64,000 nt of DNA from positions 6,514,001 to 6,578,000 of the forward strand of contig OX387611.1 of the NCBI GenBank assembly GCA_947568835.1. The letters run 5' to 3'. Each line of letters starts with the position of its first letter. Within the stretch, counting starts at the first letter, position 1. The position numbers and the translations under genes were made by a program. Under the pieces are notes generated by a model. The model saw only the letters and a program-made list of their open reading frames with translations. It was not told the origin of the DNA and did no database searches. Source of the DNA: Protonemura montana (lineage: Eukaryota > Arthropoda > Insecta > Plecoptera > Nemouridae). Below are positions 46,901-58,900 of this stretch, piece by piece.

Positions 46901-49900
46901 GATGATTGAGATGATTGAGTTGTCTCCATTGAGGACAAGGCTTGCATATGATTGTAACGTCTATTCCCAACAAGGCAGGTCAACCATGACTATAAAAAGG
47001 ATAATTAACGCAAGTTATTTTACCAAGCCGCCATTTAGATTGAGTGGGATGCAGAATATTAGAATTAGAATGTTTTACCGTAGCGCTAATTTGTTAAACT
47101 GTCTTCGCGAGAAATAAATGATGCTTCCGTTGTTTGGAATGTTGAACATGTTTTTTTTTATCATTTCAAGCAGATTGCTCGTATTTGAGACTGATTACAA
47201 TCGTTGAGATCGGCATAATACAAGAGTAATTGAACGTAGAAAGGTTTCAAATGAGAGCCATCTGCGAGAAATATCAAAATTAAATTTCTTAACACTAAAA
47301 AAAATGGTGACCCCACCTAGAAGTACACTTCATTTCTGTCACGTTTAAGTAGGCATTTCCTCAAAGACAGAAAGTAATAACGTCACTATAGAATCAGAGT
47401 GACTGTGAGTATTCACAGCCTTTTGGTTCTACTCCTTGGAGAACTGTCATTCTCATCAAATGCACTAGAATTGTCTCAAAAAGCCAGTGTCCAAGTAGCT
47501 CAATGGTTCAGAGCAACACCCGCGATAGCTGGAGATCGGGGTTCGAGTCCCCGTTTGGACATCAATTTTTGAGACGGTTATAGTGTTGTTAATAATAAAA
47601 CACACTGGCTTTAGCATTGTTGACAAATAATTAATTTGACGGTATTATTGATCTAAGGGGAAGTTTTCAGGGCCACACTTAATGATTAACAGATCGTTAA
47701 ACATAAAAATAAATCTTCTGATTGGCTGTTGCTAAGCAAAGAAGAAATTAACGGACTGTAAGCTTCTTAACGGACTACTTAACAACCGAATTTAATATAG
47801 TTTTATAAAAAAAAATCCTTGTCCAGACATTTTACCAACCAGGTGACAAAGTGGATGACTCTGTCATTGTCATTGTTCACGATTTTCAAAACAGTTTAAA
47901 AAATTCCCGCTATAAACGTCATTTAAACAAATAAATGGCAATGTTTTCAAGGGCGAAAACAGTCTAATTCAGTTTTTTCCGTCTAGCTTCCTTTCCATCC
48001 TTCGCTTGCTGGTTTCAGCTTCCTAGTGCAAACAACAAAAAAACTGAAAACCGTGCAACAACCGTAAATCTTACCGACCATTCTGTACATGTGGATATTT
48101 AATTAGCATCTTATTGTAGAGTTCGTAGAAGCTAAGAACTCGTCCATACGAGTCGCCTCCCCCCTCCCCCCCCGCCCCTCTGAGGGGATCCCTTATCCCA
48201 CCAAGCGAAAACTAGAATATGTGTGCCCGGATAGTTTAGTCGGTAGAGCACCAGACCGGCAATTGGGAGGTTCCTGGTTGGTTTCCTGGTTCGGTTGCTC
48301 ATTTTCCAGTCTAGCTTCTTTTCCAGTTACTAAAAAGTTAGGTATAAACCCCTGATTCAAACCTAAAAGCACATGAGAAAGCGTTAAAATAGGTAATTCA
48401 ATTCATAATAAAGAGCAATGTCCTGCAGTTTCTTGTCACCTCGTTGAAGGTCATGAGTACCATCCTCCCCCGTTATAATGGACAGCATCTGTGTTATAAA
48501 ACTAAGATGTCTAAGCCACAGCCAGTTTCACTCCACGCTAAAAAGCGGACACTCGCCGTCGCCTCTGTGCTGGACATTTCGTGACAGGGTGCTTGTTTCA
48601 CTCCACGCTAAAAAGCGGACACTCGCCGTCGCCTCTGTGCTGTACATTCCGTGACAGGGTGCTTGTTTCGCTCCACGCAAAGGAGCGGACACTCGCCGTC
48701 GCCTCTGTGCTGTACATTCCGTGACAGGGTGCTTGTTTCGCTCCACGCAAAGGAGCGGACACTCGCCGTCGCCTCTGTGCTGGACATTTCGTGACAGGGT
48801 GCTTGTTTCACTCCACGCTAAAAAGCGGACACTCGCCGTCGCCTCTGTGCTGTACATTCCGTGACAGGGTGCTTGTTTCGCTCCACGCAAAGGAGCGGAC
48901 ACTCGCCGTCGCCTCTGTGCTGTACATTCCGTGACAGGGTGCTTGTTTCGCTCCACGCAAAGGAGCGGACACTCGCCGTCGCCTCTGTGCTGGACATTCC
49001 GTGACAGGGCGCTTGTTTCGCTCCACGCAAAGAAGCGGACACTCGCCGTCGCCTCTGTGCTGGACATTCCATGACAGGGCGCTTGTTTCGCTCCACGTAA
49101 AGGAGCGGACACTCGCCGTCGCCTCTGTGCTGGACATTCCGTGACAGGGTGCTTGTTTCGCTCCACGCAAAGAAGCGGACACTCGCCGTCGCCTCTGTGC
49201 TGGACATTCCATGACAGGGCGCTTGTTTCGCTCCACGTAAAGGAGCGGACACTCGCCGTCGCCTCTGTGCTGGACATTTCATGACAGGGCGCTTGTTTCG
49301 CTCCACGCAAAGGAGTGGACACTCGCCGTCGCCTCTGTGCTGGACATTCCGTGACAGGGTGCTTGTTTCGCTCCACGCAAAGGAGTGGACACTCGCCATC
49401 ACCTCTGTGCTGGACATTTTAAGAGCATATTCTGAACTTTTTTACAGTGGTTAAGTGGCGGGAAGCGAATGAAGCTGCTGCTTAGGTCTCGTCTCTCAGG
49501 TCTTCTTCAAAATTCTCTAATCTAATTTGTCTTTTTTCTTTATTTTGCAGAAATTCACGACTTTTACCAGCGTCACGCTGAGTCTTTTCGTCGGCTCGGC
49601 TATTCTCGGTAAGCATTTGTCTGATTACTGTCAGCAAAAACCCACACTCACGGCACTTACTGCACTTATTCTGGCACGTTGATGCATTTTCTTTTGTCTC
49701 GGGGTTTTCCCCATGAGGTTCTCGAGGCATTGTTTTGGATCATCATTGAAAAAATAGCAAATTCTTGTGTCTTACGTAAAATAAATTGCCTGTTAGGGCA
49801 ATGAACTGCAACAAGTCTTCTTAATACCCGTAGTAACGTAAGACAGAAGAATTGAGAAACTCTGTCGGGCGATCTCATGGCATCTCCATGGCTACCAAAC

Positions 49901-52900
49901 GTTGAATCTACCATTGAACCTCCTATGCTAGGCCATGATATACCCGTGGTAACATAAGATAGCAGAATTGAGCAGCTCTGTCAGGCGATCTCAGCATCTC
50001 CATGGCTACCAAACGTTGAATCTACCATTAAACCTCCTATGCTAGGCCATGATATACCCGTGGTAACATAAGATAGCAGAATTGAGAAGCTCTGTCAGGC
50101 GATCTCAGCATCTCCATGGCTACCAAACGTTGAATCTACCATTGAACCTCCTATGCTAGGCCATGATATACCCGTGGTAACATAAGATAGCAGAATTGAG
50201 AAGCTCTGTCAGGCGATCTCAGCATCTCAATGGCTACCAAACGTTGAATCTACCATTGAACCTCCTATGCTAGGCCATGATATACCCGTGGTAACATAAG
50301 ATGGCAGAATTGAGAAGCTCTGTCAGGCGATCTCAGCATCTCCATGGCTACCAAACGTTGAATCTACCATTGAACCTCCTATGCTAGGCCATGATATACC
50401 CGTGGTAACATAAGATGGCAGAATTGAGAAGCTCTGTCAGGCGATCTCAGCATCTCCATGGCTACCAAACGTTGAATCTACCATTGAACCTCCTATGCTA
50501 GGCCATGATATACCAGTGGTAACATAAGATAGCAGAATTGAGAAGCTCTGTCAGGCGATCTCAGCATCTCCATGGCTACCAAACTTTGAATCTACCATTG
50601 AACCTCCTATACTAGGCCATGATACACCAGCAGAATTTAAAAGTATACATATTCCTAAGTCTGCATGCAATGTTGCTTAATTTTGGCAATCTCACAAGAA
50701 CCGGTGTTTTCAACACGCCGAACCGTTCAGTGGTCACCCATCTAATACCTGATGCAGCGCAGTGTTGCTTAACTTGGTGAACTCATAAGAACCAGTGTTT
50801 CTTACACACCAAACGGTTTTACTTCTTAAAACCCTCCAACCTCGATCCAAAACTGGTCTTTTGTAGCTAAAATATAGGATTTGTAAAATATAAAATTTTC
50901 ACTTTTCGAACGGAAAGATTTCTCTATTCCTACATTGACATGTGCAACAGACCGGCACCATCTTCCAACTGAAACATGCAAATTCACCGCCTCAAAGAAT
51001 CAAGATGCGTTACGCACGTCATTCGCAAAATCAACTCCCATCTACGTTTCACCTTTTCTTGTCAACGCCTAGAAGCACAAGTCGAACACTGAAACTTCAC
51101 AGGCAAGTAACCTGTGCCCGGCATCGGGCAGTTCATCACAATGTAATAGTAATGGGTGGGTGAAACAAGGGTTGTCATGGCAATCTAAAACAAGTAACCC
51201 GTGCCCGACATCGGACAGTTCATCACAATGTAATAGTAATGGGTGGGTGAAACAAGGGTTGTCATGGCAATCTAAAACAAGTAACCCGTGCCCGGCATCG
51301 GGCAGTTCATCACAATGTAATAGTAATGGGTGGGTGAAACAAGGGTTGTCATGGCAATCTAAAACAAGTAACCCGTGCCCGACATCGGACAGTTCATCAC
51401 AATGTAATAGTAATGGGTGGGTGAAACAAGGGTTGTCATGGCAATCTAAAACAAGTAACCCGTGCCCGGCATCGGGCAGTTCATCACAATGTAATAGTAA
51501 TGGGTGGGTGAAACAAGGGTTGTCATGACAATCTAAAACAAGTAACCCGTGCCCGGCATCGGGCAGTTCATCACAATGTAATAGTAATGGGTGGGTGAAA
51601 CAAGGGTTGTCATGGCAATCTAAAACAAGTAACCCGTGCCTGGTATCGGGCAGTTCATCACAATGTAATAGTAATGGGTGAGTGAAATAAGGGTTGTCAT
51701 GGCAATCTAAAACAAGTAACCCGTACCCGGCATCGGGCAGTTCATCACAATGTAATAGTAATGGGTGGGTGAAACAAGGGTCGTCATGGCAATCTAAAAC
51801 AAGTAACCCGTGCCTGGCATCGGGCAGTTCATCACAATGTAATAGTAATGGGTGGGTGAAACAAGGGTTGTCGTGGCAATCTAAAACAAGTTACCCGTGC
51901 CCGGCATCGGGCAGTTCATCACAATGTAATAGTAATGGGTGGGTGAAACAAGGGTTGTCATGACAATCTAAAACAAGTAACCCGTGCCCGGCATCGGGCA
52001 GTTCATCACAATGTAAATAGTAATGGGTGGGTGAAACAATTGGTCGTCACGGCAATCTAAAACAAGTAACCCGTGCCCGGCATCGGGCAGTTCATCACAA
52101 TGTAATAGTAATGTGTGGGTGAAACAAGGGTTGTCATGGCAATCTAATACAAGTAACCCGTGCCTGGTATCGGGCAGTTCATCACAATGTAATGATTTCT
52201 TGTGACAATCTAACCAGGAACGTACTATACACATTAATCTCTGTACCTTACCGACCGAGGAAGAGCCTGCTCACCACATGATTAATGTCATGCGTGCTCA
52301 AGCAATTAGACAGCGACTTTCTCTGGACAATTCAACTGAACAGTGACATCTCTAAGATGGCATCGCTCTAAAAGACATCTTACAACTGTACATGCCATAC
52401 TAAAATGCCAACAGCAACAGAGAACAGCTCTTTAAATATGTTGTCGGCAATATCTGTTTTCTGCATGCGAGACGGTTTCAGATTGCGTACAGTAAGGCGA
52501 AAGATCCTTGACTTCTTAAAAAATTGTCTTAGATTCCGTAGATTCATTAAATTTTATATTATCCCTTGACATGTAGTTGTGATTTAGGATGAAATGTTAT
52601 TTAAATTGCAAACGCTTGCAATGCGCGGGGTATTTTACTATTAACAACACTATAACCGTTTCAAAAATTGATGCCTAAACGCGGACTCGAACCCCGATCT
52701 CCACCTATCGCGGGTGTTGCTCTTACCCATTGAGCTATTTGGGCACTGGCTTTTTGAGACGATTTTTGATTTTTTGAGATTTTTCACCAATTTTTGAGAC
52801 GGTTATAGTATTGTTAATAACAAAAAACCTGTGATTATTTACCTGCTTAAATCATCGTTTTTTAATAATTTACGGCTTTGTACCTACACTAAATTCACAA

Positions 52901-55900
52901 CAATGAGCGCAAGGTGCTAAGCGAACGTTACCTAGGTGACTTCCTCTAGCACCTAGCAATTTTCTGACAGGACTGGAAGAGAATTCTATGAAAGTAGCTA
53001 AAGAGAGTCGAAGTCATGGAACTGGAAGTCAGGATGCTTCTTGGGGACGGAACCGTTGTACCGGTTTCGCCACCGGAACAAGTTTAGTAATAAAGGTTCC
53101 TGGCTTCGAGCTTGCCGTGTTGGCTACTTGACTTTCTTAAGACAACCTGTTGCGTTGAGGAAAAATTGGCATTGCAGATAGGGAAATGGTCTTCCCACAG
53201 GAAAATGTTTGGGCACTTTTTAGATGGATTTTTTTGTCATTTTTGGACGGATCTATTTTGACAACTGCGACATCAGTGAGAAATATTCATAGATTTTTGC
53301 TGGATATAATTAGGTTGGAACATTACTTGCTGATCAATATTTCTGTGTCATGTAATTTAATTAATTTTAAATTGGTTTTTCCAATTAGTTCAATTTTGTT
53401 CATCGAGTGACGATTACCGATGGGTGACGCAATTTCCAAGCTAAGTGGGTCTTATAAGAGTTGCCGAACGGTTTGGCGTGTTGGAAACACTGGTTCTCAA
53501 GAGATCACCGCAGTTAAGCAACACTGCGCTGAGTCAGGTGATGGGTGACCATCATACACATGACCAGTTCTGTTCTGGAGAGAGGTTGGAGGGATGAAAG
53601 TTAAGCAACACTGCGCTGAGTCAGGTATTAGATGGGTAATCATCATACACATGACCAGTTCTGTTATGGAGAGAGGTTGGAGGGAAGAAAGTTAGTACAG
53701 CAACTTCACTCGCCTTGCTTATCAACTTCTCGACAGCATGGATTTGTTGAGGAATCCTGCTGTATGCATTGTACCGTCCTGTGGAATGGACTTTTAGCAG
53801 TTGGTCCCCTTATTCTTCGACAGGAGTAGGCTCGCCACCAGGTTCGCCAGCCCAGCTGATATATTTTACCTGAGAGAGAGAGAGAGAGGGGGGAACCTTG
53901 CCGGAAGGTGTTCGGTTCTAATCTGGGTCACGGCAAACTGAGACATACCGCGTCTTGTTGCGAACTTCCGGTGAGCATCTTAAGATTGCACTCGGCCTTT
54001 CTCGGGTCTCAAGGTCGTTGGTGATTTGGACCTCCGTCCGGGGTAGACCCGGAAGTTGGAGATTAAGACGTTTTTAAGATGAGGGGCGTGTTAAGATTGT
54101 CGGTATGATTATAGAACACCTCTAAAAATTGATCCCCAAAGGGGGACTCGAACCCTGATCTCCACTCGTCACTAGTTCCACTCCTTGGAGATCCGTCATT
54201 CTCATCAAATACACTAAAATCGTCTCACAAAGACCAGTGTCCAAGTAGCTCAATGGGTTAGGGCAATACCCACGATAAGTGGAGATCGGGGTTCGAGTAC
54301 CCGTTTGGGCATACAATCTTTGAGACGGTTATTGTGTTGATAATAATAAAATACCCCGCGCATTTCAAGCGTTTGCAATTAATTTAATTAAAATTTCAGA
54401 CCAATGAAGCTTTTTGTTTTTTTAAGATAAAAATGGAGGTGAAGTCATCGTCATTTCGAATGTTAAGAAATTCCGTTTGATTATATGTCGCAGATTACTA
54501 GCATTTCAGATAAGTTTCCGCTCAGTTAATATTTTATAATGCTAACCTAAACGATTGATAAACACATATTGCGATATTTTGAGTCGTCATTATTTAATTG
54601 TATTGAGATTTGTTCAAAAAGGACGGGCGCACGCGCTATCGGGTGGCACCTACCATTACCACATGTTACCGGCCTCGTTTGCTCAGCAGAAAGTATAACA
54701 TTCACGGTGGCCCACTGATAACACCTTTAAACTGAACGGTGCAATTTTTTTAAATTTTTCGAAAGAATTCGTGATCGTCTCCACGCCTGACTGACTTCCT
54801 TACGTGCATTACTTTACTCTCCTGACCCAACAAGTCGCACGTAACCACGAAGATTAATCCAGCGTTAATTACACTTGGCAATTCTCTACGTTACGTTCCT
54901 AATATCAGGGGTGGACAAAGTCAAAGAGCCAACTAATGGCGTGTTCGACTGGGCACGTGACTCTGTCCCAGTGCAACTTTCACGTGTTCGACTGGGCATG
55001 TGACTCTACCCCATTGCAACTTTCACGTGTTCGACTGGGCATGTGACTCTGTCCCAGTGCAACTTTCATATGTTCAACTGGGCATGTGACTCTGCCCCAG
55101 TGCAACTTTCACGTGTTTGTCTGGGCATGTGACTCTGTCCCAGTGCAACTTTCATATGTTCGACTGGGCATGTGACTCTGTCCCAGTGTAACTTTCACGT
55201 GTTCGACTGGGCATGTGACTCTGCCCCAGTGCAAATTTCACGTGTTCGACTGGGCATGTGACTCTGCCCCAGTGCAACTTTCACGTGTTCGACTGGGCAT
55301 GTGACTCTGTCCCAGTGCAACTTTCACGTGTTGGACTGGGCATGTGACTCTGCCCCAGAGCAACTTTCACGTGTTCGACTGGTAGAGTTGCTCGCTCTCG
55401 GGTCACTCCCGGTGCACTTTTCCTGCTCTGAAAATTTCGACGATGCAATTGGAAAACAAATAAATGCACTGACAGCTAGTGATCACGTGTTCGGGTGAGA
55501 GCGCTCTCGCTCGGAGCTGGTGCAAACCCGGTGAAGAGCATAAAGCTATCGAGCAAGTTTTAATCCCGCATTGGTGCAGATTGAGATTTTATCAAGGTGT
55601 AGACAAGTATGTTCGTCTAATGACGAACCTGACTAAGGACAGGTTCGTCGGTCATATTGGTACTTTTGACATAACCTAAAAACCCAATGGCAGCAAGTTT
55701 AGCATCAGCACCGGGACTCTAGCAAAACTAATAGATCCAATCGCAGGACTTTTAACATTGGCGCTGGGACTCTGACTAAACCTATGACCCCAAGAACAAC
55801 ACCTCCAATTTTGGACATCCCCCACCAGATCGAGCATGGCCGTGGGTAGTGGTCGCAAATGGCAAACAGCTGATTCCTTGCAGTTGCCCAACTTCGCCAC

Positions 55901-58900
55901 GGAGCGCTCGTGTCGTGATCCCGTCACGAGTCACTGAGGAAATCGTCCAACAAGCCGCGAAACTCGCTTTAGTTTTTTAAAGACTTACTCTTAGTCATTG
56001 TGTGATATTATCTGGTTGTTATGACACATAAAGACGCCTAAGCCGACAATTATTTGTTTTCCGAAGAGTCTTCAATGCTCCCAAGTCAGTAGACCCTGAT
56101 TGGGACCCTATTTCGTTAAGCCTTGCAGGTTGCGTGCCGGAGAGCGGGTTCACTCTTACCTACCTTATAGGCTAGGCTAGCTTAATCACCAGGCTGACTT
56201 TCCTCGATGGTCAATACCACAGGAGCAATGCCAGCACAATGTATCAATAAGCATTGACCAATACAATAAAATATTTGTAATAAGCCGGATGCCTCTTCAT
56301 ACCAAATTAATTCCTAAAATGAAACCACCTTTCGGAATCTTTCACTTTCAAGAAAAGATTGTACTGCAGCATTGAAATATTCGTCCACCGGAAACCGGTT
56401 CCTGCCGACAATTCAATTGTAATTTATCGGAATCGTTGTCGCGGTGGTCGTCTCAACTTTCTCTGTTCGATCGACCGAGCCACGATCATCCGCGGTTTTA
56501 GGTGCACTTGACGCTCTTCCTATAGAATTATTTACCGCCATCTTGTGTCACTGGTGGGCCTTGTCTATCCTTGCCTTGAGGAGAGCTGGGAAGTCACTAA
56601 ACTGACTGGCTTAGAAGGTGGCAGGGGGTGAACCTGGCGGCTGTCAACAGCAACAAAGGACCGGCCACCGCTTAGCCTTGTCTCTTTGACACATTGTGTT
56701 AGCTGCTCCTGTCCAACAGCACCAAGCACTGGCCACCGCTTAGCCTTGTCCCTTTAACACACTGTGTTGGCTGCTCCTGTCCAACAGCACCAAGGACCGG
56801 CCACCGCTTAGCCTTGTCCCTTTAACACACTGTGTTGGCTGCTCCTGTCCAACAGCACCAAGGACCGGCCACCGCTTAGCCTTGTCTCTTTGACACATTG
56901 TGTTAGCTGCTCCTGTCCAACAGCACCAAGGACCGGCCACTGCTTAGTAATGTCCCTTTGACACACTGTGTTGCCTGCTCCTGTCCAACAGCACCAAGGA
57001 CCGGCCACCGCTTAGCCTTGTCCCTTTGACACACTGTGTTGCCTGCACCTGTCCAACAGCACCAAGGACCGGCCACTGCTTAGCCTAGTCACTTTGACAC
57101 ACTGTATTGGCTGCTTCTGTCCAACAGCACCAAGGACCGGCCACTGCTTAGCCTTGTCACTTTGACACACTGTGTTGGCTGCTCCTGTCCAACAGCACCA
57201 AGGACCGGTCACCGCTTAGCCTTGTCCCTTTGACACACTGTGTTGGCTGCTCCTGTCCAACAGCACCAAGGACCGGCCACCGCTTAGCCTTGTCACTTTG
57301 ACACACTGTGTTGGCTGCTCCTGTCCAACAGCACCAAGGACCGGCCACCGCTTAGCCATGTCACTTTGACACACGGTGTTGCCTGCTCCTGTCCAACAGC
57401 AACAAGGACCGGCCACCGCTTAGCCTTGTCACTTTGACACACTGTGTTGGCTGCTCCTGTCCAACAGCACCAAGGACCGGCCACCACTTAGCCTTGTCAC
57501 TTTGACACACAGTATTGGCTGCTCCTGTCCAACAGCACCAAAGACACATTATGTTGGCGCCTGTGAATGAATGGCACGCTGATGATTGGACGGGTCTTCT
57601 GGGTGCCTTGTTCCAAAGTGCAAAATAATAAAGTTGTGTAACGATGAACCGTATTGGCAACGTTTACCTGACTAAATTGCTGTAAATCAAAATAACACCT
57701 GAGCGTTGTTAGGGCGTTTCCTAAATTCGTGATCAACTTGAAACATATTCGTTGTTTTCTTTGTTTCCCGCAAGCTGTAGAGCTCGGAAACAAGTGAATT
57801 CAAAACCTGATGATGACGCGCTGGTCACGTAGGTTAGCTACACATTTCACGGCTCGAAGAACTCCGTGACTTTGCTTTGTTACGCTGCTTTGGCAGGAAA
57901 AGGTTGCCTAAACCAACATTACGCTCTCTTCCGTGGTTAAACATCACTGTAAAATTGAAACAAATTCGCACTAATTATGCGTAGGCCTCACCGAAGTTAA
58001 GCAACTCTGCGCTGGAAGAAATATTCGATGGGTGACCACCAAACGGTTTGGGGTAAAGATACTTTTATATAACCTTCGTTTGGCGTGCTAGAAACACCGG
58101 TTCTCGTGAGATCACCGAAGTTAAGTAACACTGCCCTGTGCCAGGTGTTGAATGGTTGACCATCATACATGTATTAATATTTTTTTTCTGGAGAAAGGTT
58201 GGAAAGATTAAAGTTAGTACAGCAACATTGTTCTCCTCGCTTATCAACCTCTCGACAGCATGAATTTGTTCAGTTATCCTGGTTTTCGAGTTGTACCGTC
58301 CTTCGAAAAAGCCGGTGATCCCCTTGGTGCTCTTCGACAGGAGTAGGCAACGTGCCGGCACCGGGTTTACCCTTCTCGTTTCTAGACTAGGTTAGGTTTA
58401 TCATCATCCTCATCCTCATTTATCGACGCCGTTATACCAGTGCCACATGGCCCACTAACCTCTCTAACATATTACCTACTATTGTTTCCAGTGAGCAAGT
58501 GTGGATCCTCATGGCACGTGGGGAGTGCCCAGGTCGTCAGCTCCTACCGTGCGTTCTCTAGGGAGAAGATCGTCGCTAACGTGGGGGCGTTTATCGGGCT
58601 TGGTCACGTCAACATCACACTAAGAGGTAAGCTCAAGACGCTTGCATAATCACCCGTTGGAACTAGGATAAAGTCTTATTTAAATTGCAAACGCTTGCAA
58701 TGCCCGGATATTTTATTATTAACAACACTAAAACCGTCTCAAAAATTGATGCCCAAACGCGGACTCGAACCCCGATCTCCACCTATCGCGTGTGTTGCTC
58801 TGAACCAATTGAGCTACTTGGACACTGGCTTTTTGAGACGATTATAGTGTATTTGATGAGAATGACAGTTCTCCAAGGATTAGAACCACGAGGCTGTGAA

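Noticed and set aside
48528-49417. 282- and 199-codon frames as genes (also 19897-20458)
   Set aside because: They are translations of the 70-bp minisatellite, open in several frames on one strand.
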